Positions 34,878-45,589 of a stretch of DNA of 64,000 nucleotides are shown one piece after another. The DNA lies in the NCBI GenBank assembly GCA_027924645.1, contig BSBN01000252.1:5146001-5210000 (forward strand). Direction: 5' to 3'. Numbering within the stretch: the first letter of the stretch is position 1; every line of letters begins with the position of its first letter. A program made the translations under genes and the position numbers. The DNA comes from Cunninghamia lanceolata. Lineage: Eukaryota > Streptophyta > Pinopsida > Cupressales > Cupressaceae. The notes beneath the pieces are model-generated. The model did no database searches. It saw only the letters and a program-made list of their open reading frames with translations, and was not told where the DNA came from.

Positions 34878-36503
34878 CAGCTGGTCTTGATAAGGCAGTT
34901 AGTAGTTTAGGTCCTGTTTATGTTTCCAAGAAGGTCTGTTAAGACCAAATGCATGTAATAAGGTCATGCTGATCGTGATAAGATCATGCTGACCAGGCTT
35001 TTGCTATTTTTAGCTAGTTAGTTATAACAGCTGTCATGATGCGTGTTCGGTGGGATCTCCCAGCCGCTTGGAGAGTTCCCAGCCGCTTGGAGTCGGGTCA
35101 GTAGTACTCATAGGGAAATCTTTATAAGCATGAGATCGGTTGATTGTAGATGATCGATCGACAGTGTAGTGTTGCATCAAGCAGAGGAGGTTGAGTGTTC
35201 AGTGTGAGGAACATCATATTGTATTGCATCTTTGAATCAATAAAGATCCTGTTTCATTTTCTGTTTGATCTCCTTCCTGTAGTCGATTTGCTGGTTTGAG
35301 AGGGTTCATGGATTCACTGATCCATTCCACCGGTTGACTCATCTGATCGGTGGAATGGTAATATACAGTAGGGTAGGTAGTTTGTGTTTTGTCTGCATGC
35401 AGGTGTGCAGGATCGCGACTGAAAGATGTTGAGAAGCCTAGCATCCTCATGTGCTAGGTCAAGTTGATAAGACAGAGTGTGGGAGATCACCCTGAGGTTG
35501 GATCGGGTCATCCCTGGAGGATCGGCGAAGTGAGATTTCGCTAAGGTTGAGAGTTCGTCCAGACGGCATCATCAGGATATCTCTGCAAATATCCTGCAGT
35601 CGGATTAGGCATCATCATCCGGATAAGTGAAGATGAACATGACGCTTTCGAGTGCTTGAAGTGTGAGTTCGTCGGGGTGATCATAATCTGGAGGTGCCGA
35701 GGAGGAGTGCATCGGCATCAGGTAGAAGATCGGGTCATGAAACTGTTGGAGTTTTCATGTTGCGAGTGCATCAGGATGTTTTAGGCCGGACATAGACTAA
35801 GTGCATGTATCGGCATCAGGATCATCATATCGGAGTGCCAAACATCCGCATATCGCGAGTAGATGTGGGAGAGAAAGTTCGGGTTTTTTGACTAAGTGTT
35901 GAAGAGGTCATCAGGATATTGGGTGACGTCATCGTCATCAGGATATGATGTCATCGTCATCAGGATATTGAGATATCCCCCTATGCGAGTTTATCCTGCC
36001 GTTGTTAAGCGGTTAAGTATCGGCATCGGCAGAAAGTGTGAAACATCATCAGGAGGTTTCGACAGAACCAGATAAAGCATATCATGATGCTGTTGTTTGT
36101 ATCGTCGGCTAGTGGAGCGTCGAAGGTAAGCTGCTGAAGGTGATCGTCATCAGGATATTTGAGCAACCGGATAGTTGGATATCCTGCTGACGAAGGTAGT
36201 GTCAGAGATCATGATGATGACGATGGAGTTCGGCGCCCGATGAACAGTGCAACCGGAGGATGTTTGCGCCCGCTGAACATCATGATGATGATGTTAGAAG
36301 GAAGGCGGAGGAGGTGAATAGTAGTCGGCAGGAGGATGTTAGTGATCATCCGAAATATGATGCTGACTGTGTAACGCGAAATAGGATGATGCTGTTGGTA
36401 GTTTTAGGGAATATGATGATGATGGCGAAGATGATGATGATGAGGTTGGTCTGCAGACATTCATGCTATAAGTGAATGTTATAGTGTGGATGCCTCTGCA
36501 TCA
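34856..36503 (+). repeat. 3' LTR of the gag-protease element
   Basis: Exactly 1,648 bases, the same as the 5' LTR, with about 17 substitutions and no length change seen. Confidence 0.93.
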
Positions 36504-36508
36504 CAACT
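36504..36508. other. Target-site duplication CAACT (right)
   Basis: Partner of 30,970-30,974. Confidence 0.92.
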
Positions 36509-39129
36509 TCTCTTTGTTCTTATGTATCTACAAAACTTTTTTTTATAGAAACCCCATATGGGTTTTACTCTGTGTTGAGAGACTCCTCTTTCTTTCTCTC
36601 ACTATCACTTCATTATGTAAAAGTGATAAGGGTTTGGAAGAATACTACATTCTGGTACAACCATGGTATCATTATTTTGCATATGCAAAAAAAAGACACA
36701 AAGACCCTTCGTTCTTGTTTACAGATACATCTCTTTCTGTAACTTTCATGTATGTAAGAAATTGTATTTTGCAAACACTATAACTTTTCTCTTTTGCATT
36801 TGATACCTTTGAAATAGAAATAGTCTCATGTAGCTTTATGATTCTTTACCTTTTGCATGATATGAACATCCTGAACTGATCTTTCTATATGCTACCTTCT
36901 TGTACCTTTACTATTCATGATTGTTCTCTATATATGGATTGACACAAACACTATAGACTATGCACCTATGATGAGGGTTATAGAGTGAGTTTAGAATTCA
37001 TGTTCCTCTTAAAGGCATCTGCATTTCTTGTAACTATATCTCATAAAGGATGTAACTGCTCTCCTTCTAAGGTTGTTCCATATGCCCTTAAACTATTATA
37101 CATAACCTCTTTGTTCAAATATATATTGTATTCTCTCTTGATTTTAAGCATATACCTGGTATAATATAAACTATCCTTTACATGGTTGTATCTGATGACT
37201 GTCTTCTTGATTTGTATTTCCTTTCTATTTGTGGCTGATGTCTAACAACTGTTCAATAGTCTAGGAGACTGTCATGATGATTGTTGTTATATGGTGAGCT
37301 CTTTAGGGGTTAGACTTTGTTACCTCCTGATTGTATACATATCATGTAATCTTCATGGAAATCTATCATAATTCCATCTTCATGAGGCATTGTTATAGTT
37401 TATATGGTTGTTCCTGACATGATAACTTATCTTTATTGGAGCTATGACTGTCTTTGGATCAAGACTACTAAACTTAATATACTGCCCTATCTCTCTTTAG
37501 TAGCTTTATGAGTTCATGATGACATAAAAGCTTGATGGTATATACTTGCCACTGTCATACATATTATTCTTTTATGATCACTGCATTGACTGGGTTGTTC
37601 CTTACTTTCTATCATGGCTCATGATAAGATGTGATTTCTTTTGACATAGAGAGAATGATATCTTATGATAAAATGATACATTGTTCATTCAATTCTGTAG
37701 TAACTCCTAGTCTTTTTTAATATTGCTCCAATAGAATGTCTCCTTTTACATTGCTATACCATTATTTAACTGTTCTATTTATGAAGTATATCTGAATAGC
37801 AAATTCATATTTCAATCACAACAAGAAGATGGGAAAAAATACCTTCTATGGCTGCACTCCATTCTTCTAATAATTGTACCTCTATCCTTTACATATTGAC
37901 CACTCCTGAATAAAACCACTGCTCATTCTGTAGCATGTGTATGATTAAGCATTTTGAACATGATTTTCTGATTTTAACAAGCTCTTTTCTATAATGAGCA
38001 TAGTTTATAGGAGCAACTGCTCACTTCACTTCTCTTATGATGACTTCACTTTATTTGAAGTGTTGACTATTCCAATGCATAGTGCACTCTATTTATTGCA
38101 ATCTGATGTCCTTCTTGAATGAATAAGAAGGAAGCATGTTGGGATCTACCCTTGTCAGAGCCACATTCTCTCCACATGCTTTAATGTCTTCAAATCAGCA
38201 ACATTACTTTTCCTATACCTACATAGTGAACAAACAACATAGCATAAAAACATACCTCTTGGAGTTGATTGATCTTTCTCATGGTGATCTGATTTATTGC
38301 ATATGTCTAATGTGAAACGTTTGCAAGTTTTATATGTCTGTTGATAAAGCATATGGTGAATCTACATATCTGGAGCTTCTAACAAAATTTTCTTCAACCT
38401 TACAGGTACACTATCCTAATCAGGAGCAAAAGATGAGGACATGAAGATCAAGCTTCCAATCTAGAAGATCAACCTTTAGAAAGACAATGATGGATATCCA
38501 TTTTCCTCATATGTTCTTTTCTTTCCCTTTATCCATAGATGTATAGCTTGCACAATGTTTGCATTGCTTAGTTTAGTCACTCCCATAGCTTGTGTGGGAC
38601 ACATTTAAACATTTCTTTAAATATAATTAGTTACTTTACCATATGCAAATGATTTATGTATGTTTACTTTTTTGAATCAAATGCTTAGGATAGAATAACT
38701 AAATCTGATATGAAACATGTGTTTAAAAAATGATATGAAATAATAGTTTTATAAATACCTTTCCTTCACACTGAATATTAAAATTTGAATAATTCAATCA
38801 CATCATAACTGAAAGATAAAACCATTTATATGCCTCTTTTCATTCATTGACTATCTGATCTCTCGTCATCAAATAAACTTCACTTGTCAAGATGGTTTGA
38901 CAGCTTTGATTGGACTATCAGATTATCCTAATAAATGATCTTTACTGTTCTCTTGCCAAGATGTCATACATTCAACTAATTGATCATTTACACTTAAAAG
39001 ATTTCTTTTATTCCTTTTGTAACAACTACAATTCAGGTCTAGCTAAATTAGGCATGAACATAATTTAGTAACATTTCCGGTGACCTCTCAGGGGTGTTTG
39101 CCTGCTAAACAAATCAAAACCAATAGCCT

Positions 39130-39870
39130 TGCAATTCCATTGGGCACATGAGTCTTTTTCTACATGAAACATTGAAAAACCTTCTGCAACTCAAACCGAT
39201 AGAATACTATAGTAGCAAAACAAAACTAAACTTCAACTTGTCATGCCAAGATCTCTAATTTTTATCAACTATTTTATTTATGATCTTAATCAGATTTTTG
39301 TTAGTAGATTCTACCTGTCCATTACCTTGAGGGTAATAATTTGATGAAGTGTTCAAAAATATGTTGTTTTTCATAGACCAATCAGAAACTCTTAAACCAA
39401 TAATGCTAAAGCATTATAAAAAATAATCGAGTCAGGAGTATCAAACCTGTATACTAGATCTTGATAGAAATTTAGGATAGAAGTTTCATTAGCTTCTCTT
39501 AATGCAACTACTTCAGTCCATTTGGTAAAATAGTCAGTTGCAGTTAATATCCACTTATGTCCTTGACTGGATGGTGGATTGACATGACCAATGAAGTCCA
39601 ATCCCACTTGCCAAATGGTTGCTCCACCTTAATTGGATGCAAGGGCATCTGTAAGTTTCTGTTTACCTACAAAAACTAAACATTTTATACATTTCTTTAC
39701 CCAGTCATGTGCATCTTTAAACATCTCAAGCCAATAATAACCAACTCTCATAACTTTTAGAACTGTTGTTCTTGCTGCAAAGTGATCTCTAGAAGGTCCC
39801 TCATGAAATTCTTCCAGAATCTTTTGAATCTAATCTGGCTATACACACCTTAGTAAAACACCATTAAAAT
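39130..39870 (-). pseudogene. gypsy integrase (broken)
   Basis: Minus-strand integrase of the large gypsy element. The H..H..C..C zinc-binding part reads around 39,800-39,660 ('HFAARTTVLKVMRVGYYW...KKCIKC'). The core starts 'GLDFIGHVNPPSSQGHKWILTATDYFTKWTEVVALREAN' (39,607 down) with the first catalytic Asp in ATDYF. The second Asp, expected in 'SDNG/SDNA', is replaced ('IIFYNALA'), so activity is lost. Then 'YYPQGNGQVESTNKNL' keeps the catalytic Glu. There is no chromodomain and the C-terminal part is short before the LTR. Confidence 0.85.
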
Positions 39871-40120
39871 CTTTTTTGTACAAGATTCCATCTATGACAA
39901 CATAAGGAATTACTTGCAGTCTATAGTACCTTCTTTTTGATCTGTCTAGGCCTTGAGGAAAATCTCCAATATGTAGATAACGGATCATTTATTGCACTCA
40001 ACTTGCAGGTGGATCTAGGACACCAACTATGTCTTCATCATGTAGCATTGTCTTAGCTTCTCCTTCAAGTTTAGCATCATTTCCTTCATGATCTGGAATC
40101 TGTTCACATAATCCTTTACC

Positions 40121-40450
40121 TCAGACTAGCTTAGTAACTTTAATTTGGATGTCATACTCCATAACCTTTGTTATCCATCCTGCTCTCTTTTCATTCAGAT
40201 CTTTACTAAGAAAGAATTCTTTTATTGTTGGATGGGAAACCATTAGTTGTATTCTATTGTTTAAAAGCACGTGTTTAAACTTTTTTAGGCTCCTTATAAT
40301 AGCCAATACATGTTTCTCAACAAAATAATATCTTACCTCATAATCATGTAGAATTTGGCTAAAGAAAGCCATAGGTTGTTCCAATCCTTCCTCATTATCC
40401 TGACAAAGTATAGATTATATAGTATCAACACTACCAAATGCATACAAAAT
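40121..40450 (-). pseudogene. gypsy RNase H (native copy, broken)
   Basis: The RNase H that directly follows RT in all Ty3/gypsy elements. Visible parts are 'FDKYFILYAFGSVDTI' (degenerate form of the D.S..G.G motif) and, at 40,384-40,121, 'EQPMAFFSQILHDYEVRYYFVEKHVLAIIRSLKKFKHVLLNNRIQLMVSHPTIKEFF', matching the family P.AF.S..L...E..Y...EKE.LA...A...F..YL motif. The usual Asp after 'HP' is a proline/threonine change. A stop and frame change occur near 40,400. Confidence 0.8.
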
Positions 40451-40514
40451 AAAATATTTGTCAAAGTTTTGATTTATTAGTGTTCGGGCAGTAGCAAGAG
40501 CCTCTTTTATTTCT

Positions 40515-41640
40515 TCAAAGCTCTATTTTCCTTCCTTTGTCTAGATAAAAAGCAATATTCTTTTTCAACATAGCTATAAGGGGTTGTAAAAGTGTTGCTA
40601 TATTCGGTATAAACCTCCTTACAAATTTGATTCTTCCAAGAAAGATTTGTAAGCCTTTCTTATGGGCAGGAAGTGGTAATGCCAATATTGCAGAGATTCT
40701 TTTAGGATCAATTGATATACCATCTTTTGACACTATGTGTCCTAAAAGTTTCCCTTCATGTACTAAAAAAATAGTCTTTTTTGGGTCGAGTGAAACCCCA
40801 AACTCTCTAGATCTTTCAAAGATCGATCTTAAAAGATGAAAGTGATCTTCAAATTTCTTAGAAAATATAGTTACATCATCTGAATACACAAGTACAAACT
40901 TATTTCTAAGACCTTGAAAGGCCATATCTGTTGCTCTTTGGAATGTTGCACTTGTATTTGATAAGCCAAATGGCATCTTTCTATAAGCTAGTGTGCCCCA
41001 TTTGGTATAAAAGTAGTCTTATACTGATCTTCTTCTTTCACTAGAATTTGGTTGTAACCTGAATAACCATCCAGCAAAGAGAATCTTTCTGATCCTAAAA
41101 CAACTTGTAATATTTGCTCCATGGATGGTATAAAGGATAATCATCTTTAAAGATGCTCTATTTAAATCTCAGAAATCAATCATGATCTTATTTCCCCATT
41201 CTTTTTCCTAACAGGAACTAAGTTTAAAATTGAAGATGTATGTTTAATCAGAAAGATTATATTACCTTATATCATCTTGTTTAACTCAGTCTTCATGAGC
41301 ACTTCCAGCTTTGGATTAAGTGTTCTTTGCTTCTATCTAACTGGTTTTGCCTTGGGTTTGAGCTCAATAGTGTGTTGAGCTAACTCAGGGTTAAAACCCT
41401 TTAGATCTCCATACTCCCAAGAAAATACACCACTAAATTCTTGACAAAGCTGAATAAAAGCATGTTGTTCTTCTTTTGTACATACTTTTTGATGTTTAAG
41501 CAGCTTATCTTTCAATATCTCAATAGGTTCATTATGTTCTTGTTTGACTGATAAAGTGGCTTTATCTCTTATAACCTGATCATCAGTATTGAATATTGAC
41601 TCTAAGGTTACCAAACACTTAGGCAATTTATTTGACTTTA
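40515..41640 (-). pseudogene. gypsy reverse transcriptase (broken)
   Basis: Minus strand. The upstream part (41,626-41,333) has the pre-RT region 'FSWEYGDLKGFNPELAQHTIELKPKAKPVR'. The fingers motif 'LVPVRKKNGEIR' and 'FSLLDGYSGYNQI' lie near 41,200-41,060 in broken frames. The palm ORF 40,976-40,515 has 'MPFGLSNTSATFQR' and the active-site box YSDD (residues 31-34, the expected F/YxDD), then 'GHIVSKDGISIDPKR' and 'FLGRIKFVRRFIPNIA'. All catalytic residues are present but frames are interrupted. Confidence 0.9.
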
Positions 41641-41728
41641 ACTAAAGTATTTGATCATCATATTGCTGTAGCAATTTCTGTTGATTACCTGTAGAAAATC
41701 CAGCCTCATCTATTAGAAAATTTACAAT

Positions 41729-42451
41729 CTACTCATCGCATTCAAATACCTGCCAACTGATATTATTATCTAGAATGGAGGGTCTTACAGCAACTTTGAC
41801 ATACAAAGGAGTATGAACATTCTTCATTTCTACTGGAATACCATATTCAGCTCCAATTGCAGCTAATTTGTCAGCTTGCTTATTATTATTTCTTAGTATA
41901 GATATCAGATTGAAAGCATCAAACTCTTCTATCATGTCCCAAACTCTGTGTTTATACAATTTTAGCAAATCATTCTTTGTAGCAATAATGTTTTTGACTT
42001 GTTTTATGACTAATTCAGTGTCTACAAAGACTTTAAGGCATTTGATGTTCCTTTTTCTAGCCCATTCCAATCCATGAACTAAAGCTTCATACTCAGCTAA
42101 ATTATTAGAACAGCTGAAAGAAAAATGGAAAGATGAATAATACCTTTCACTTGTGGGAGAAACTAGAATAGCTCCTCCATGAGCACCAACTTTACTTCTA
42201 GAACCATCAAAATAAATTTGCCAAACATCATTTTTAGATTCTACAACTTGCTCATTTTCTCCTTTTAGTAGATTTGGAATAACTACATTTTCTATTTCAT
42301 GATTTTCTTGTGCCCATTGGTCTAAAACTAAATTAGGTATGCCCTCTAAAGGTGTAATTGGATCTTGGATAGTAACTAGACCTTCTTGATCAAAAACTGA
42401 AAGATTGGCATTTATTGGACTGGGTGTATATGGTTTAAGGTGATCTTTCAT
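41729..42451 (-). pseudogene. Archaeal-type RNase H domain between protease and RT
   Basis: A 240-residue open frame in the large gypsy element. The C-terminal 165 residues form an RNase HI-like domain with all four acidic catalytic residues in place: D82 ('IYFDGSRS'), E120 ('NNLAEYEAL'), D144 ('VFVDTELVIKQV') and D194 ('NKQADKLA'). This form (YFDGS..., NNxAEYEAL, D.xLV..Q) is the one seen in plant RNase HI and in the second RNase H of Tat-type gypsy elements. It lies upstream of RT, directly after protease, whereas the native RNase H follows RT. Its frame is among the best preserved of the element. Residues 1-75 are linker. Confidence 0.88.
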
Positions 42452-42499
42452 TAATAGTTTAGATTTTATTATAACTTTGGTTCCATATCTGGTTCTAAA

Positions 42500-42890
42500 A
42501 AATAGATGTGCCCAATCAGGAGATAAATAACCTTCTAATCTTACTGTGAAATCTTAGGATAGACAGATGGCAAAACTTGGTGGCAAATCAATGATATGTA
42601 TATCTTGATATATAACAAAAGTTGGACATGCATGTAATGTAAGACCTAAATTCTTCAATATCCCAACTGTGTTTACTTTAGTACCATCTAGTTGCACAAC
42701 TCCCCTAACAATGGGTTCATATTTTAGACCAAGTTTATCAGCTAGCTATTTTGGCATTACTGAGCTACTAGCTCCTAAATCAATCATACAATTATGCACT
42801 CCATGATCACTAACTATCAAAGTAACATAAAATGGAGGTGGTTTTCTTACTTGCTTTGGTTGTTCATTCTCCTTTTGTGCCTCATTGGTA
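42500..42890 (-). pseudogene. gypsy aspartic protease (broken)
   Basis: Minus strand: 'PPFYVTLIVSDHGVHNCMIDLGASSSVMPK' just below the solo LTR, corresponding to the family '...DSGAS..VMP' active site but with Leu in place of Ser/Thr after the Asp. After an in-frame stop it continues 'LADKLGLKYEP...VVQLDGTKVNTVGILKNLGLTLHACPTF', the usual second half. The domain is separated from gag by the solo LTR at 42,896-43,391. The ORF start at 43,030 lies in the inserted LTR and is not genuine. Confidence 0.8.
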
Positions 42891-42895
42891 AGCAT

Positions 42896-43391
42896 TGTTA
42901 GGGTTAGCCGGCAGAAGATATCAATTAAATGCAAATAAAGATTAAACAGAGAAATAGAAATACACAGAATTAATAACAGCGAGAGACAAGTTTTAACATG
43001 GTTCACCCAAACTCGGGCTACATCCACCAAATAGAGAGTCCAATATTATTATCCAGTAAATCAAACTGATTACAATTAGCAATCCCTGCAACTCAATGCC
43101 ATTGTAAATGCTACAATGCAATATGTCAAAACCCTAACCCTTAGCCACTTTTATCAAGCTTTTTGTCAGTTACAAAAATAGGGTTTTCTTATTGCGACAG
43201 GGAACACACTAGGGGCGTTGCCCCTGGACCCCGCAAGGGGTGCTGTCCCTTGACCCCATCTTGGGGGCGTTGCCCCCAAACCCCGACAAGGGGCACTGCC
43301 CCTTGACCCCATAGGAATTTGGGGGGAAACTGTGCCGATAAAAGTGGGAAAAATGTAACCTCTAAGTCTAATTAGGCTCCATATAACAACA
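42896..43391 (-). repeat. Copia solo LTR (496 bp) with target duplication AGCAT
   Basis: Plus-strand ends TGTTAG and CAACA, flanked by a perfect AGCAT duplication (42,891-42,895 and 43,392-43,396). Orientation is minus: that strand reads the copia R/U5-like 'GGTGGATGTAGCCCGAG...GGTGAACCATG' toward the end CTAACA. No internal region remains, so it formed by recombination between LTRs after insertion in the gypsy gag-protease region. Confidence 0.9.
43205..43310. repeat. Array of four GC-rich hairpins in the solo LTR
   Basis: AGGGGC-GTT-GCCCCT (43,211-43,225), CAAGGG-GTGCTGT-CCCTTG (43,234-43,252), TTGGGGGC-GTT-GCCCCCAA (43,261-43,279) and AAGGGGC-ACT-GCCCCTT (43,288-43,304). All stems are perfect and the hairpins start every 23-27 bases, separated by 'ACCCC'. 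The surrounding LTR is AT-rich. Confidence 0.85.
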
Positions 43392-43399
43392 AGCATAAC

Positions 43400-45340
43400 C
43401 TGAGGTTGAGTTGTTTGAACCTCACTTGATAGAGACAATTGAGCTAAAGTATCTTGTAATAGGTCTTTCTGATTTGGGATGTGTAAAGCATCTAATATGG
43501 ACATGCTAATAGTGGCTTTCCTCATAAGATCCAAAATATTGAAAGAAGGACAACTAACCTTTTGTTGTACTTTGGGAACATCAGCATTAGATTGGTCTTT
43601 ATTTGGTTGTTTTTTAACTTCTAGCTACCTTTAATCAGCTGTTTGTTGTCCTCTTGGAAGAATATGAATATCTTGAGGAGTAGAAACTTGATTTTGCCCT
43701 TATTGACCTATAGAAATTGTACTTTTCCCTTTATTAGCTTGCTATCATACATTTCTAGCTTACTATTTATTGATATCAGCTTACTGTTGTAAGTCAACAA
43801 CCCTCTTTTTTGACCTAGTATTAGTTGCAATATTAGTAAAAGACTGTCTTTGACCTGGTAAGTGATTTACACCACAAAACAGATTAGCTTGCCAATTCAT
43901 TAAAGCAACATCAGGATTACTATGCTGAGTCTGAGCATCCAGCTGATCATTTACATCACTTATTGTATTTTCAGCAGCAGCATAATTATTATGTACCATT
44001 AGTGCTTGACTAACCATCCCATTCATGCAAGTAGCCTAGTTCTGAGGTTGATTACATGGATAACACCATGCATAATCTTGTATCATGTTATTTTGTATAG
44101 GCACAAGCTCCTTTGATGAGCTAACAACATTTGGATTATATTGTTAGTTTGGCCTATTATTGTAATTTCTTCTTTGTCCTTGGTAATCTACCTGATAAGG
44201 AGGCCTATTTACCTGATTTAGGGCTTGGTATGGTCTATTATTCTGATTTGATTGAATTTTTAGGCTCACTAAATCATTGCTTATAGTTTACAATAATTTT
44301 ACTATGTTTTGTTAATTTCCTTTAAGCTCTTGAATATCAGAAAGAATGGGATCATCATTATTTTTCACAATTTCTTGATAGCTAAAGGCTGGTATACTAG
44401 GAATTGATGAAATAGGAGTGGCTAAAGTTGGCATTAAGGGTTGAGTATCAAGAAATATTAGCATAGGAGGCCTTGGTGCAATTTTACCACCTTGTATTAA
44501 ACTATTTTCTCATCTAATAGCAATATCAAATGCACCTCGTAAAGTAACTCCACCCATTGATTGAATCATGACAGCAATATCACTATTCAATGCTCTTAAA
44601 TAATATAAAAATGCATGCTCAGGTGAAGGCTTTACCATTTCTAGAATTCTATTCCATGTCCTTTGAAATCTGTAATTGAAATCAGACATTTGCTCTTGTG
44701 GAGCCCTTTTAATAGTGGTCATTTGTTCAACCAGTGATAAATGATTAGATTTATCCTAAAATTATCTATTGAAAGTAGGACCTATTTCATCCGATGATGT
44801 AATGGAATTAACTCTTAAGCCTCTAAACCACTGAAGAGATTTTCCTTTCAAAGATGCTGCTAATAACCTGATTGTAATATTCTCCTTTGTAATGTGATGA
44901 ACATAACACAATGATGCTAGATCTCTGATGTGTTTTATCAGTGTAGTTCCATCCTCACCAGTGAAATTTGGCAAACTTTTTAATGCAACCACTGGTATTT
45001 CATCATGTTGCCTTAGATTTAATGGGCTACCCCAATTAAAGGTAACAAATGGCTAATTTCTTAGAGGTGGTTGATTTATTCCTCCTCCTCCTCTAGCTGC
45101 TGACATTTGAATAATTTGTATTTGTACTGGTTCTTCTTGTAATTTAGGTTCTTCCTCTTCAACCCCTTTGAAAATAGGTTCCTCTTGAAACACAGGTACT
45201 TGTTCTCTTGGGTTTGCTGGTGGAGAATTATGAGGTGCTGATGATGAACTTGCAAACAAAGGATTATGATGAGAATCAAATTCTTGATGTGTATTTGGCA
45301 GATTTTGTACTACAAAATTTTCTAGTCTTATCACTCTATC
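43400..45340 (-). pseudogene. gypsy gag (broken)
   Basis: Minus strand, starting near 45,334. The first part (45,334-45,053) is a Pro/Glu-rich N-terminal region. The capsid domain follows in pieces: 'LPNFTGEDGTTLIKHIRDLASLCYVHHIT...IRLLAASLKGKSLQWFRGL' (44,992-44,762) and 'TIKRAPQEQMSDFNYRFQRTWNRI' (44,722-44,510), the usual Y...F.R...R segment. A Gln/Asn-rich low-complexity part and 'DALHIPNQKDLLQDTL' (43,534 down) precede protease. No zinc knuckle could be recognised, either lost or absent. Several stops. Confidence 0.8.
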
Positions 45341-45554
45341 TACTTTTACTCTCCTCTTTGGTGGAGATAACTAAATATGCTTCTTCTTAGGATCTTTATT
45401 TGACCTTGTTTGATAATTTTTCATAAGCTGTAAGATCTAATCTATAAAATCAAAAAATTAAAGTCACCGGGTATTTAAAAACAAACCTCTAAAAGGTTAT
45501 AAAATCTACTAACCATCTAAAATAGTAGCAATAATAAGTCCTTTTTAAACTAAA

Positions 45555-45589
45555 AATCAATTTAAAGTCCCACCCAATGTGCCAAAAAC
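45555..45589 (-). other. Probable primer-binding site of the large gypsy element
   Basis: Just inside the 5' LTR, the minus strand reads TTTTTGGCACATTGGGTGGGA. A TGGC(A/G)C start with spacing of a few bases is typical of gypsy primer sites, but I cannot assign the tRNA. Confidence 0.5.

Larger units (their letters stand above)
30975..36503 (+). mobile_element. Young gag-protease-only gypsy element
   Basis: A 5,529-bp LTR element in plus orientation inside the 3' LTR of the large gypsy element. A perfect target duplication CAACT lies at 30,970-30,974 and 36,504-36,508. The uninterrupted site is preserved in the partner LTR near 48,680. The LTRs are the same length (1,648 bp) and differ at about 17 positions by eye (about 1%), mostly C/T or G/A changes. 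Internal DNA is 2.2 kb: primer site, gag-protease ORF, a tail ORF and polypurine tract. RT, RNase H and integrase are absent, so it depends on a partner element. Confidence 0.95.
28070..39073 (-). repeat. 3' LTR of the large gypsy element, with nested insertion
   Basis: Begins on the plus strand with TGTTGACAAG and ends AGTAACA at 39,073. Without the nested element and one target-duplication copy it is about 5.47 kb and aligns along its whole length to 45,590-51,264. It lacks a stretch of about 215-225 bases found at 47,085-47,300. By-eye divergence from the 5' LTR is several percent. ORFs inside have no domain and recur in the partner LTR with disruptions, so none is called. Confidence 0.9.
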
